This document shows positions 15,806 through 26,089 of a DNA stretch of 38,861 bases, one piece after another. The stretch's first letter is position 1; every line of letters begins with the position of its first letter. The DNA lies in the NCBI GenBank assembly GCA_029779695.1, contig JAKPAB010000020.1, positions 1 to 38,861 on the forward strand. The letters are read 5' to 3'. The translations under genes were made by a program, and so were the position numbers. The DNA comes from Bacillota bacterium (lineage in GTDB: Bacteria > Bacillota > Clostridia > Lachnospirales > Lachnospiraceae). The notes under the pieces are model-generated. The model ran no database searches. It was not told the origin of the DNA and was given only the letters and a program-made list of their open reading frames with translations.

Positions 15806-18169
15806 TTAGAATAATACTGTGGCAATTATATAATACAAAAATGCTATCAGCCATGCTATTAGACATTGCCATACTACTACTACTACAGCCCACCTCGTAC
15901 CAAGTTCTCTTTTTATCGAAGAAACTGATGCTACACATGGAGTATATAACAGACTGAATATCAACATTGATCCTGCTGCAATTGGTGTCATCACTGCTGT
16001 AATTCCGCCATGGTTACTGTATAGGACCTCTAATGTAGATACAACGCTTTCTTTTGCCATGAATCCACTAATGAGAGATGTACAAATTCTCCAATCTCCT
16101 AATCCTATCGGCTTAAAAAGAGGAGCTAATCCGTTAGCTATGAATGCCATCATGCTGTTCGCAGAATCTGTTACCAGATTAAACCTATAGTCAAAGCTCT
16201 GTAGGAACCATACAATAATCGTAGCTATAAGTATTACTGAAAATGCCTTTTGTAAAAAGTCCTTGGCCTTCTCCCACATCAGCTGTATCGTGCTTTTAAA
16301 GCTTGGGAGCCTGTAATTCGGTAGTTCCATTACAAATGGAACCGCTTCACCCTTGAATAAAAATTTCTTGTATATAAATGCTATCAGTATTCCCATTACT
16401 ATTCCGAGTAAATACAGACCTGTCATGATCAGGCCTCCTCTTCCCGGGAAAAATGCATTGACAAAAAAGGCATATATAGGCAATTTGGCTGTACAACTCA
16501 TAAATGGAGTCAGAAGAATTGTCATTCTTCTATCCCTTTCACTAGGAAGTGTCCTTGTGGACATTACAGCTGGAACAGTACATCCAAACCCTATGAGAAG
16601 AGGTACTATGCTTCGTCCTGATAATCCTATTTTACGTAACAGTTTATCCATAAAAAATGCTACTCTGGCTATATATCCGCTATCCTCTAGAAGTGATAGG
16701 AAAAAGAACATCGTTACGACAATAGGTAGAAAACTAAGTACGCTTCCAACTCCCTCAAATATTCCATTTGTGACAAGGTCATGAAGGACCTTATTAACTC
16801 CGATGCTTTTCATCCCTGCATCTGTCAGTTCCGTTAGATATCCTATCCCGCTTTGCATCAGTCCCTGTAGCAGCGCTCCAATGACATTAAATGTCAGGTA
16901 AAAAACTAATGCCATAACACCCACAAAAATAGGAAGAGCTGTCCATTTTCCAGTAAGTATCTTATCGATTTTCTGGCTTCTCAAGTGTTCCTTGCTCTCT
17001 TTGGGTTTGTTGACACATGCGCTACATACTTTTTCAATAAATGCAAATCGCATATCTGCGATTGCTGCACTTCTGTCCAATCCTCTTTCTGTCTCCATCT
17101 GCCTTATGATGTGTTCTAGCATCTCCAGCTCATTTTCTTCGAGGCAAAGCTTATCTATAACTCTTTTATCGCCTTCTATCACTTTACAAGCTACAAATCT
17201 AAGTGGCATTCCTGCTTTTTTGACATGATCCTCAATAAGGTTAAGCACTCCATGAATACATCTATGAACTGCTCCACCATGATCTTCTTCTGAGCAAAAA
17301 TCCTGTTCCAATGGTCTTGTATCATACTTTGCGACATGCATTACATGAGCCACCAGCTCATCTACACCTTCATTTTTGGCAGCAGATATAGGGACAACAG
17401 GAACGCCTAACATTTCCTCCATTAGATTTATGTCTACTGATCCACCATTCCCTATCAGCTCATCCATAACATTAAGGGCCACTACCATCGGACGGTCCAT
17501 CTCTAATAGCTGCATTGTAAGATAGAGATTTCTCTCTACATTTGTAGCATCAACTATATTAATAATTGCATCGGGTTTTTCATTTAATACGAAATCTCTC
17601 GATACCAGTTCTTCACTGGAATACGGAGACATTGAATATACTCCGGGAAGATCAGTAATTGAAGTGTTTTTATGATTAATGATTGTACCGTCCTTACGAT
17701 CGACGGTAACTCCTGGGAAGTTTCCAACATGTTGATTTGATCCTGTCAGTCTGTTGAAAAGAGTTGTCTTGCCACTATTTTGATTTCCAACCAAAGCGAA
17801 TGTATATATATGATCCTCCGAATGGGAGTTTCTGCATTGTTTGACGTGAGAGTCATTAATTGTTTCCTCACCTATAGCCGGGTGCTCTAGCTTCTTCTTT
17901 TTAATATCATTTTTTTTATCATTACATTCTTCATTATCTTTTTCGTAGGTCTTATTGATACTTATCTTACCTGCATCGTCTAATCTAATCGTCAGTTCAT
18001 ATCCATGTATTCTGACCTCAACAGGATCTCCCATTGGCGCAAATTTTACTATTTTTACCTTAGCTCCAGGTATGATTCCCATATCCAGAAAATGCTGTCG
18101 AAGAGCACCCTCGCCCCCAACAGAATCTACATATGCACTTTCTCCGATTTTCAAATCTCTAAGTGTCAT
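15806..18169 (-). CDS. feoB: Ferrous iron transporter, FeoA-FeoB fusion
   Basis: A 787-residue inner-membrane Fe2+ importer. Residues 1-75 are a FeoA (SH3-like) domain, joined by a lysine-rich linker to the FeoB G domain: G1 GNQNSGKT (128-135), G2 T155, G3 DLPG (173-176), G4 NVMD (233-236), G5 SAAK. The transmembrane part follows (about 400-787) with the two Gate repeats; signatures include LLEDSGYIARVAFFMD, GFGCTVPAVMSTRTL and SCTAKLPIYAF. The cytosolic insertion at 230-400 is normal. The FeoA fusion replaces the separate feoA gene. An AAGGAAATAAA ribosome site fits the ATG at 18169. It lies 69 bases behind a small gene of the uppP unit with no visible terminator between them. No Fur box can be named from the sequence alone. 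Confidence 0.96.
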   Translation of the reverse strand: MTLRDLKIGESAYVDSVGGEGALRQHFLDMGIIPGAKVKIVKFAPMGDPVEVRIHGYELTIRLDDAGKISINKTYEKDNEECNDKKNDIKKKKLEHPAIGEETINDSHVKQCRNSHSEDHIYTFALVGNQNSGKTTLFNRLTGSNQHVGNFPGVTVDRKDGTIINHKNTSITDLPGVYSMSPYSSEELVSRDFVLNEKPDAIINIVDATNVERNLYLTMQLLEMDRPMVVALNVMDELIGNGGSVDINLMEEMLGVPVVPISAAKNEGVDELVAHVMHVAKYDTRPLEQDFCSEEDHGGAVHRCIHGVLNLIEDHVKKAGMPLRFVACKVIEGDKRVIDKLCLEENELEMLEHIIRQMETERGLDRSAAIADMRFAFIEKVCSACVNKPKESKEHLRSQKIDKILTGKWTALPIFVGVMALVFYLTFNVIGALLQGLMQSGIGYLTELTDAGMKSIGVNKVLHDLVTNGIFEGVGSVLSFLPIVVTMFFFLSLLEDSGYIARVAFFMDKLLRKIGLSGRSIVPLLIGFGCTVPAVMSTRTLPSERDRRMTILLTPFMSCTAKLPIYAFFVNAFFPGRGGLIMTGLYLLGIVMGILIAFIYKKFLFKGEAVPFVMELPNYRLPSFKSTIQLMWEKAKDFLQKAFSVILIATIIVWFLQSFDYRFNLVTDSANSMMAFIANGLAPLFKPIGLGDWRICTSLISGFMAKESVVSTLEVLYSNHGGITAVMTPIAAGSMLIFSLLYTPCVASVSSIKRELGTRWAVVVVVWQCLIAWLIAFLYYIIATVLF

Positions 18170-18238
18170 TTTATTTCCTTGTCTGTACTGATCCGTATAT
18201 CCGTTTACTATATTTTCATACTAAGACTATAAGTATCT

Positions 18239-18499
18239 TTACTTCATAAAAGCCTTAAGCACATCAACACTTGCTGCCATTTCTTTTAGTTTAGGCAGAT
18301 TATTTTTCATATATTCTTTTAATTTTTCCAGATCATCATCAGAGAATCCCTCGCTGGAGATTATTGAACAATCTGGTATCTTACCTTCTGCTGTTCTTCC
18401 ATTATCCTTGAATGTCACGAACGCATACCTGTTGCCTGTTTTTTTGTCTTCAAAAATCGATGACACTGACATATCAAACATATCCGATTCAGAATTCAT
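18239..18499 (-). CDS. Small hypothetical protein, 86 aa
   Basis: A soluble protein starting MNSESDMFDMSVSSIFEDKK, with a beta-rich first half (NRYAFVTFKDNGRTAEGKIPD) and a helical second half (DDDLEKLKEYMKNNLPKLKEMA). It lies nine bases behind uppP with a strong AAGGAGTAAAT ribosome site overlapping the end of uppP, so it is in the same operon. I do not recognise a domain. The layout would suit a small regulator or partner acting at the membrane or cell wall, but nothing in the sequence says so. Confidence 0.7.
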   Translation of the reverse strand: MNSESDMFDMSVSSIFEDKKTGNRYAFVTFKDNGRTAEGKIPDCSIISSEGFSDDDLEKLKEYMKNNLPKLKEMAASVDVLKAFMK

Positions 18500-18508
18500 A
18501 TTTACTCC

Positions 18509-19408
18509 TTATGCATGAACGAGTCCTGCAACACTGAGAATAAGTACAAGTGCTCCAAGAGCTATTCTGTATACTCCAAATGGTTTAAAATCATGCTTTC
18601 TGATAAATTGCATAAAAAACTTAATCGTAATCATTGAAACAATAAATGCAGTTACAGATCCAAGTAAAAGAATAGCTATTTCCTGTCCCGAAAATGAAAA
18701 TCCAAATTTTAATAGTTTAAGCAGGCTTGCCCCAAACATTGTAGGAATTGCCAGGTAAAATGTATATTCTGCAGCTACCGGACGGGAAAGACCTATTAAG
18801 ATTCCACCTATTATTGTTGCACCTGATCTAGATGTCCCCGGAATCATAGCTAGACATTGGAATATTCCTACTAGAAGAGCATGCTTCCATGTAATGTGAG
18901 AGATATGATTAACCTTGGGATTTCTCTTGGCATTGTATATCTCGACTATAATAAACAGAACACCATATATTATAAGCATTATTGATACAACCGTGGCATT
19001 ATACAGATGAGCATCCAACCAATCGTCCAGCGGAAGTCCTATTACAATAGCAGGAATAACTGAAACAAATATCTTGCACCAAAGAACTATTCTGTCGGCA
19101 TATATATATTTCGTAACAAAATTCTGAAATGATTTCCCTGAAGCATCTGTTGCCGGATTCTTAAATACAGGCTTTTCAGGTGCATGTGCCTTTGTATGAA
19201 ACGGCCATAACTTATTAAAATAAATCACAACAACTGCTAATATTGCGCCTAGCTGAATAACCACATCAAACATTTCCATAAATTGATGAGACATATCCAT
19301 AGGTAAAAAACTATTTACCAGAATAAGATGTCCTGTACTGCTTACAGGAAGCCACTCTGTTATTCCCTCAACTATTCCAAGAAGTAACGTTTTAAGTATT
19401 GTTATCAT
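18509..19408 (-). CDS. uppP: Undecaprenyl-diphosphate phosphatase
   Basis: UppP (BacA) dephosphorylates undecaprenyl pyrophosphate in the membrane, recycling the lipid carrier of cell-wall synthesis and giving bacitracin tolerance. Signatures are present: GIVEGITEWLPVSSTGHLIL (residues 11-30) and PGTSRSGATIIGGILIGLSR (about 193-212), and EYTFYLAIPTM. The length of 299 residues is slightly long because of a hydrophilic insert at about residues 68-95 (HTKAHAPEKPVFKNPATD). Eight hydrophobic helices are predicted. It has a promoter TTTACA-N17-TAGTCT (19462-19434) and a GAAGGGAAA ribosome site. A small unknown gene and feoAB follow. Confidence 0.96.
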   Translation of the reverse strand: MITILKTLLLGIVEGITEWLPVSSTGHLILVNSFLPMDMSHQFMEMFDVVIQLGAILAVVVIYFNKLWPFHTKAHAPEKPVFKNPATDASGKSFQNFVTKYIYADRIVLWCKIFVSVIPAIVIGLPLDDWLDAHLYNATVVSIMLIIYGVLFIIVEIYNAKRNPKVNHISHITWKHALLVGIFQCLAMIPGTSRSGATIIGGILIGLSRPVAAEYTFYLAIPTMFGASLLKLLKFGFSFSGQEIAILLLGSVTAFIVSMITIKFFMQFIRKHDFKPFGVYRIALGALVLILSVAGLVHA

Positions 19409-19433
19409 GATATTTCCCTTCTTTTGTTATCTA

Positions 19434-19462
19434 AGACTAACATATTATTTTCCCATTGTAAA
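19434..19462 (-). promoter_or_regulatory. Promoter of uppP
   Basis: TTTACA (complement of 19457-19462), 17-base spacer, TAGTCT (complement of 19434-19439), about 25 bases before the uppP start codon. Confidence 0.6.
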
Positions 19463-19616
19463 TACTTCTAATTATTTTATTTAATATAACTAATTTTTTC
19501 CATGTTTATTAGAATTTGCCTTAAAAAGTGTATTTCATTTTACATAAATTTAAAAGGTTATTTTTAATAATTTTAGTTTACTGTGTAAAATTCTAAAATA
19601 CAGAATTTAACCAGTT

Positions 19617-19651
19617 GCACAAAAAATCGAGTAGTTAACCTACTCGATTTT
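19617..19651 (-). terminator. Terminator after purL
   Basis: A 12-bp perfect stem (aaaatcgagtag 19623-19634, ctactcgatttt 19640-19651) with a five-base loop and a run of six T on the minus strand. It lies about 40 bases behind the purL stop. Confidence 0.9.
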
Positions 19652-19688
19652 CTATCATAGTTTAATCCGTCTTATTATGGCAATATCT

Positions 19689-22600
19689 TTATAAAAAATA
19701 TTTGACTCCTGATTCAAATATCTTCATATCCTGCTGTCCGAATATATTGATTGCTACATGATCTCCTCGTCTCTCCGCATGCGCCATCTTGCCATATACT
19801 CTTCCATCAGGACTTGTTATTCCCTCAACTGACATATATGAGCCATTGACATTCCATCTTTCATCCATTGTAACATTCCCTTCAGGATCACTGTACTGGG
19901 TTGCTACCTGTCCGTTTAAAAACAGCTTATTAAGGAATTCTCTGTCTGCAACAAATCTACCTTCTCCGTGAGATGCAGGACTTACATATACTTCTCCCGG
20001 TACTGTATTTATAAGCCATGGAGATTTGTTTGAAGCTACTCTTAGATACACCTCATGACTTATATGTCTTCCAATTGTGTTATATGTAAGGGTAGGAGCA
20101 GATTCATCCTGAGTCCTTATTGTTCCATATGGAACCAATCCAAGCTTGATCAGGGCTTGAAAACCATTACAGATTCCAAGAACAAGTCCGTCTCTTTCGT
20201 TTAGTAATTTTTCTATTTCTTCTTTTATAACATCATTTCTAAAGGCGGTAGCAAAGAATTTGGCACTGCCCTCAGGCTCATCGCCTCCTGAAAATCCTCC
20301 TGGAAACATTACAATGTTTGCATCGGCTATTGCCTTTTTATAAGCCAATACCGAATCTCTGATCTCGGAATCACTTCTATTTCTAAAAACAATTACCTCA
20401 GCGTCAGCTCCTACCGCTTCAAAGGCTTTTGAGCTGTCATATTCACAGTTAGTACCTGGGAATACAGGTATAAATACCCTTGGCTTGACACCCTTAATAA
20501 TAGATGCACACTTTTCCTTTGCATCATCTTTTCTGATATATAATGGAGTCAAAATTTCTTCATTATATTTTGATGAAATAGTCGGAAATACCTTTTCAAG
20601 GGGTTTCTCCCATGCACTGATAGCATCTTCCATTTTTACTATCGTATCATGAAGCATGTATGTCTCGTCATCCGTTACAACACCAATTTTATTAACATAT
20701 GAATAAATATCTGATTTTTCTTGAAGCTCTTCTATAAATCCAGCCTCTTTTTGAGCATCTATTTCTACAACAAGATTTCCGATATATGGCATAAAAAGAT
20801 CGTCTATTTCTATATTATCATCCAGTTTAAACCCTAATCTGTTTCCAAAACCCATCTTGACGATAGACTCTATTATTCCCTTTGATTCCACGGAATAAGC
20901 TGATCTGACATATTTCTTTTTTATTAAATCATGTATTTTCTCAAATATCTTTGAATCAAACTGATAATCCGGCTCATCATACTTGTTTTTATCCATAGAA
21001 AATACATAGATAGGATCTCCGGCCTTTTTGTATTCCGGTGTTATCACATTATGACAATCCGATACATCTACTGCAAAGGATACAAGTGTGGGAGGAACAT
21101 CAATATCATTAAATGTTCCACTCATGGAATCTTTGCCTCCAATAGATGCAAGTCCCAGTTCCAATTGTGATCTATATGCGCCCAACAGTGCTGCCAGAGG
21201 CTGGCTCCAACGCTCTGGCTCATCCCACATTCTTCGGAAATATTCCTGAAAAGTAAAATGGATATTTTTATAATCTCCACCCATTGCAACTATTTTAGAA
21301 ACTGATGAAAGAACTGCATATTGAGCTCCGTGATATGGACTCCATGTGCTCAAATAAGGATCAAATCCATACGACATCATAGTCACTGTATCACAACTAT
21401 GATTTCCAACTGGAAGTTTGGACACCATTCCCTGGATCTCTGTGTCCTGATATTTTCCACCATAGGGCATCGTAACCGTAGCAGCTCCGATAGATGAATC
21501 GAACATCTCCACAAGACCCTTTTCACTAGCAGAGTTTAAATCTGAAACAGTATCTAAAACTGCTGATCTGATATCATCTTTTTCAAGATCTTCCTTAACT
21601 AACTTGGTAGAAACCATATCTAAAAAGCATTTTTTCTCATCAGGCATCAGAACTCTTACGTCAGTTTCCTGGTGTGCCCCATTTGTATCAATGAACGCAC
21701 GGCTCATATTTACAATTTCTTTTCCTCGCCATGTGATCACCATTCTAGGTTCATTGGTTACTACTGCGACCTCAACAGCCTCTAGGTTTTCTTCTCCTGC
21801 ATATTTTAAGAATGTGTCTACATCTTTTGGAGATACTACAACAGCCATTCTCTCCTGCGACTCTGAAATAGCAAGTTCCGTTCCATTTAATCCTGCGTAT
21901 TTTTTTGAAACTTTATCAAGATCTATCATTAGTCCCGGAGCTAATTCTCCTATGGCTACTGACACACCACCTGCGCCAAAATCGTTACATTTCTTAATTA
22001 TGTAAGAGACCTCTTCACGCTTAAACAGTCTCTGTATCTTCCTCTCTGTCGGAGGATTACCCTTTTGGACTTCAGCCCCACATTCCTCTGTTGACTTAGT
22101 TGTATGTGCCTTGGATGAACCTGTTGCTCCACCTATTCCATCTCGTCCGGTACGTCCTCCTAAGAGTATGATCCTATCTCCCGGCTCTGAATCTAAACGT
22201 CTTACAGCCTTTCTTGGTGCGGCTCCCATTACTGCACCGATTTCCATTCTCTTGGCCTTATAATTAGGGTGATATATTTCTTTAACATATCCAGTAGCCA
22301 AGCCTATCTGATTGCCATAGGAACTATAACCATGAGCTGCCTCTTTTACCAGTTTCTTCTGTGGTAATTTTCCCTCTAGTGTTTCAGACATAGGAACTGT
22401 AGGATCTGATGCTCCTGTTATTCTCATAGCCTGATATACATATGTCCTACCTGAAAGAGGATCCCTTATAGCTCCGCCTAGACATGTAGCGGCACCACCA
22501 AAAGGTTCTATCTCAGTAGGATGGTTATGGGTCTCATTTTTAAAATTAATAAGCCACTCTTCTGTCACATCATCAATTTTGACAGGAACAACTATTGAGC

Positions 22601-23504
22601 ATGCATTGATTTCATCAGATTCTTCCTGATCCGTCAGTTTTCCATCATGCTTTAGTTTCTTCATACCCATAAGTGCAATATCCATAAGGCACACAAATTT
22701 ATCTTCACGGTCCTGGTATATGACCTTGAAGTTATCCTGATAGTCATTATAGGTTTCCTCGATAGCAGGCCTGTAATATCCATCTTCAAATGTAATATTT
22801 TTTAATTCTGTTGAAAATGTAGTGTGACGACAATGATCTGACCAGTATGTATCAAGGACTCTGATCTCTGTCATAGAAGGGTCTCTTTTTTCTTCATTTT
22901 TAAAATAATTTCTAATATGAAGAAAATCATTAAATGTCATAGCCATATTGAAGGATTCATGGAGATTTTTTAATTTATCTTCACTTTCAGAGATAAATCC
23001 ATCCAATATTTCTATATCCGCCGGCTCTTTATAGTTATCCCTTAGTGTATCAGGCTTTTCCATGCCTATATCTCTTGAATCTACCGGATTGATGCAGTGC
23101 TTTTTGACTGCTTCAAATTCTTCATCTGTTATATTTCCCTGAATCACATATGTAATTGCTGTTTTAATAATTGGATTTTTCTCTTCACCCAAGAGCTTGA
23201 CGCACTGAATTGCAGAATCAGCTCTTTGATCGAACTGTCCAGGAAGAAACTCTACAGAGAATATTCTTCCTGTATAGTCAAATTCTTCCATATATATATT
23301 ATCTACGGGTGGTTCTGAGAAGACTGTATGGAGGGCTTTTTCAAAAATATCATCGGAGATATTTTCAACATCATATCTATTTAAGATACGAATATCTGTT
23401 ATATCCATTAAACCGAGATAATTTCTAAGCTCGTCCAAGGTCTCTGCCTTCTTAACTGCATACTGCGACTTCTTTTCGACATAAATACGTCTAACGCCTG
23501 TCAT
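19689..23504 (-). CDS. purL: Phosphoribosylformylglycinamidine synthase, single-chain type
   Basis: PurL turns FGAR, glutamine and ATP into FGAM in purine synthesis. The single long chain (1,271 residues) fuses the PurS-like N-terminus, two AIRS-type ATP-binding halves and a C-terminal glutaminase, unlike the three-gene PurS-L-Q system. Evidence: VLDTYWSDHCRHTTF near residue 230, NETHNHPTEIEPFGGAATC, GGRTGRDGIGGATGSSKA, GIGGKDSMSG-like SIGGKDSMSGTF, and the glutaminase triad region FPGTNCEYDSS, GICNGFQALIK (nucleophile Cys near 1110) and SHGEGRF. The longest open frame begins at 23642, but the AGGAGG site (23516-23511) precedes the ATG at 23504. A terminator follows. It is isolated from other purine genes. 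No guanine riboswitch or PurBox was recognised upstream. Confidence 0.96.
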   Translation of the reverse strand: MTGVRRIYVEKKSQYAVKKAETLDELRNYLGLMDITDIRILNRYDVENISDDIFEKALHTVFSEPPVDNIYMEEFDYTGRIFSVEFLPGQFDQRADSAIQCVKLLGEEKNPIIKTAITYVIQGNITDEEFEAVKKHCINPVDSRDIGMEKPDTLRDNYKEPADIEILDGFISESEDKLKNLHESFNMAMTFNDFLHIRNYFKNEEKRDPSMTEIRVLDTYWSDHCRHTTFSTELKNITFEDGYYRPAIEETYNDYQDNFKVIYQDREDKFVCLMDIALMGMKKLKHDGKLTDQEESDEINACSIVVPVKIDDVTEEWLINFKNETHNHPTEIEPFGGAATCLGGAIRDPLSGRTYVYQAMRITGASDPTVPMSETLEGKLPQKKLVKEAAHGYSSYGNQIGLATGYVKEIYHPNYKAKRMEIGAVMGAAPRKAVRRLDSEPGDRIILLGGRTGRDGIGGATGSSKAHTTKSTEECGAEVQKGNPPTERKIQRLFKREEVSYIIKKCNDFGAGGVSVAIGELAPGLMIDLDKVSKKYAGLNGTELAISESQERMAVVVSPKDVDTFLKYAGEENLEAVEVAVVTNEPRMVITWRGKEIVNMSRAFIDTNGAHQETDVRVLMPDEKKCFLDMVSTKLVKEDLEKDDIRSAVLDTVSDLNSASEKGLVEMFDSSIGAATVTMPYGGKYQDTEIQGMVSKLPVGNHSCDTVTMMSYGFDPYLSTWSPYHGAQYAVLSSVSKIVAMGGDYKNIHFTFQEYFRRMWDEPERWSQPLAALLGAYRSQLELGLASIGGKDSMSGTFNDIDVPPTLVSFAVDVSDCHNVITPEYKKAGDPIYVFSMDKNKYDEPDYQFDSKIFEKIHDLIKKKYVRSAYSVESKGIIESIVKMGFGNRLGFKLDDNIEIDDLFMPYIGNLVVEIDAQKEAGFIEELQEKSDIYSYVNKIGVVTDDETYMLHDTIVKMEDAISAWEKPLEKVFPTISSKYNEEILTPLYIRKDDAKEKCASIIKGVKPRVFIPVFPGTNCEYDSSKAFEAVGADAEVIVFRNRSDSEIRDSVLAYKKAIADANIVMFPGGFSGGDEPEGSAKFFATAFRNDVIKEEIEKLLNERDGLVLGICNGFQALIKLGLVPYGTIRTQDESAPTLTYNTIGRHISHEVYLRVASNKSPWLINTVPGEVYVSPASHGEGRFVADREFLNKLFLNGQVATQYSDPEGNVTMDERWNVNGSYMSVEGITSPDGRVYGKMAHAERRGDHVAINIFGQQDMKIFESGVKYFL

Positions 23505-23577
23505 ATCTGTCCTCCTATATTTAATTTTCTGATTTGATTGATCATGCTTCTCTTGCTTGGAAGCAAAATACTTCAAA

Positions 23578-23586
23578 AGTATATCA
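23578..23586 (-). promoter_or_regulatory. Extended -10 promoter of purL
   Basis: TGATATACT (complement of 23578-23586) is an extended -10 (TGn-TATACT) about 75 bases before the purL start; no good -35 is seen. Confidence 0.45.
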
Positions 23587-23678
23587 CATTTGCGCCTGGA
23601 ATCTATACCGATTTTTAGCATAAAAAAAAGGACAATTGGCACTTGAAATTCGTTAACTTTACTTTTCTAAACAAAAAA

Positions 23679-26081
23679 TTATTTATTTTCTATCCAGAAC
23701 TCATCTACCATTTTTCCAACAGAATTTATATCACAGATTTGCAGATTCCCCCATTCATTGGGGAAAATCTGTCGATATTCATACCGCTGAAATCTATTAT
23801 CAAGAAGCGCCACTACACCTCTGTCATCAACCGTTCTGATGAGTCTTCCTGCCGCCTGGAGCACCTTGCACATTCCTGGATACAAGTATGAATAATCAAA
23901 TCCACTTCTAGGGCGGATATTGTCAAAGTAACCTTTTAGAATCTCTCTTTCAGTTCCAATCATCGGAAGACCTGTTCCTACTATAATAACTCCTATTAAA
24001 CGGTTTCCTGTCAGATCTATTCCTTCGGAATATAATCCACCCATAACTGAAAAAGCCACCATTGATTCATCTGGATCTTCTTCAAAAGAATCTAAAAAGT
24101 CCTGTTTTTCCTTTTCAGAGCTATCCCTCCTCTGAAGCATGATCTTACCCTTGAAACCATAGCTGGTGAATCTGTCATACACATCCTCCAGCAATCTATA
24201 TGACGGAAAAAAAACAATATAATTTCCTATTTTCTTTCTTATTATCTCATATATATACATGGCATATCTGTCATACATATTATTTGAACGTTCTGTATAT
24301 TTTGTTGTGACATCTGAACCAATCAGTATCTTCTTTTGATCATCGGAAAAGACTGTTTTTGCATAGACAGCATATGGATGTTCTGCTGTGCATAATAATT
24401 TACCATAGTAATTCATAGGTAGAAGTGTAGCTGAGAAAAACACAGTACATCTGGATCTGTCAAGCCTTTCCTGTAAGAGTCTCGAAGGATCCATGCAGAA
24501 TAAACGAAGAACGAATCTTCCTGCTTCATCAGTCTCTGTATAGATAATATATTTTTCATCATAACCGTCAAAAAGATTTCTAAATGACCTTAGTTTAAAA
24601 TAAAAATCTCTGACAACGTCCTCACTTTCGAAATGAATTCTGCGCTCAAAAAACTTCTCCATATCAGACAACAGCCCTAGTACCTTAAACATAAATGAGT
24701 CTATATCTTTATGTTCCATATAGTTCTGATTTTCTTTTTTCCACTCCGACAAAGCTCTATTACATGTTGTAAGATCCTTAACAATGTTCTTATCAAAATC
24801 TTTAATTATCTTTTTAACTGCGAGAAAATCCTCTTTATAAAGCGTCTCACTATACATAGATCGGCCTCTATCCACCAGATTATGGGCCTCGTCTATCAGA
24901 AATACATATTTATCACTGTTTGCTTCGCCAAAAAATCTCTTTAAGTAAGAAGTAGGATGAAACACATAATTATAATCTCCGATTATAACATCGCACCAAA
25001 GAGCAATATCCAAAGAAAATTCGAAAGGACATACTTTATATTTTTCAGCATAAAAAACAACGGTATCCTTGGTTATAATGTCATTTTCCGTAATTATCTT
25101 ATATACGGCATCATTAACTCTGTCAAAATGCCCCTTGGCATATTCACAGTAATCCGAATTACAGTGTCTCTCATCCATAGGGCATATTCTGTCCTTGGCT
25201 GTTAGTTCTATGGATTTTAAGCGTCCACTTTTTTCTTCCAACAGTTTAAGTGTATCTATTGCAACTGTTTTGGTAACTGTCTTTCCTGTCAGATAGAAGA
25301 TCCGGTCCGTCAGTCCCCGTCCTAATGACTGTATCGACGGATAGATTGTTGATACTGTCTTGCCCGAACCTGTAGGAGCCTGTATAAATAAAATGTTTTC
25401 CTCTGTTATAGCCTTATATACATCACCTACTAATTTTCTCTGGCCATTTCTATATTCGTAAGGAAAGTTCATTTTTAGAATTGAATTATTTCTTTTTATT
25501 TTCCATTCAAATGAAAAATCTGCCCATTTTCTATATAGGCTCATTACCTCATCCCAGAATTTAATAAGGGTCTCACAGGAATATTCCTCTTCGAAGATTT
25601 TGATGGCTTCTGTATCCAGATTACAATACGTCATTCTGATATTAATTGAATCAATACCATAGTCCTTGGACAGAATATACGCATAGCATTTTGCCTGAGC
25701 GAGATGAACATATATAGGTTCTTCTAGTCTATCAAAATCCATATATGTGCCTTTTATTTCCTCTACCATAACAGGGATTTCTATAAAATCCGATTCTGAT
25801 GATTTAAATTTATTTTCACGAGGCTCATACTGAATTCCATCTGCTCTTCCATCAATGAGAAGATCATATTGTTCAAATGGGATCAGCGTTTTAAGCCCGA
25901 CTTCCGGTACATACCCTGCATTCCTGGATTCCTGAATCTTTTTATGGATTCTCTGGCCCTCACGCATAGAAAGGACAGGGTCTACTGAACCCTGTCCCTC
26001 ATCTATATCTCCAGAACGAAATATAAATTCCACTAGTTTTCGGACTGAAATATGAAGTTTTTCTCTACTTGTATCTTCCAT
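23679..26081 (-). CDS. XPD/DinG-like DNA helicase with N-terminal RecB-type nuclease domain
   Basis: An 800-residue superfamily 2 helicase of the Rad3/XPD/DinG group. Walker A is APTGSGKT (235-242), motif II is DEAH (397-400), motif VI is AAGRLIRTVDDRG near 762. The 4Fe-4S cysteines C300, C307, C312 and C351 are in place. Residues about 1-190 are a PD-(D/E)XK nuclease-like domain: D77 of LLIDGRAD, E108-x-K110 of VEEIKGTY, and Q129xxxY133, the RecB/Cas4 family motif. Such helicase-nuclease fusions occur in Clostridia and probably act in repair or processing of branched DNA. The eight-base gap to the preceding REC-GGDEF gene suggests co-transcription, which is an odd pairing. The active-site set for both activities is complete. 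Confidence 0.88.
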   Translation of the reverse strand: MEDTSREKLHISVRKLVEFIFRSGDIDEGQGSVDPVLSMREGQRIHKKIQESRNAGYVPEVGLKTLIPFEQYDLLIDGRADGIQYEPRENKFKSSESDFIEIPVMVEEIKGTYMDFDRLEEPIYVHLAQAKCYAYILSKDYGIDSINIRMTYCNLDTEAIKIFEEEYSCETLIKFWDEVMSLYRKWADFSFEWKIKRNNSILKMNFPYEYRNGQRKLVGDVYKAITEENILFIQAPTGSGKTVSTIYPSIQSLGRGLTDRIFYLTGKTVTKTVAIDTLKLLEEKSGRLKSIELTAKDRICPMDERHCNSDYCEYAKGHFDRVNDAVYKIITENDIITKDTVVFYAEKYKVCPFEFSLDIALWCDVIIGDYNYVFHPTSYLKRFFGEANSDKYVFLIDEAHNLVDRGRSMYSETLYKEDFLAVKKIIKDFDKNIVKDLTTCNRALSEWKKENQNYMEHKDIDSFMFKVLGLLSDMEKFFERRIHFESEDVVRDFYFKLRSFRNLFDGYDEKYIIYTETDEAGRFVLRLFCMDPSRLLQERLDRSRCTVFFSATLLPMNYYGKLLCTAEHPYAVYAKTVFSDDQKKILIGSDVTTKYTERSNNMYDRYAMYIYEIIRKKIGNYIVFFPSYRLLEDVYDRFTSYGFKGKIMLQRRDSSEKEKQDFLDSFEEDPDESMVAFSVMGGLYSEGIDLTGNRLIGVIIVGTGLPMIGTEREILKGYFDNIRPRSGFDYSYLYPGMCKVLQAAGRLIRTVDDRGVVALLDNRFQRYEYRQIFPNEWGNLQICDINSVGKMVDEFWIENK

Positions 26082-26089
26082 TTGCTCTT

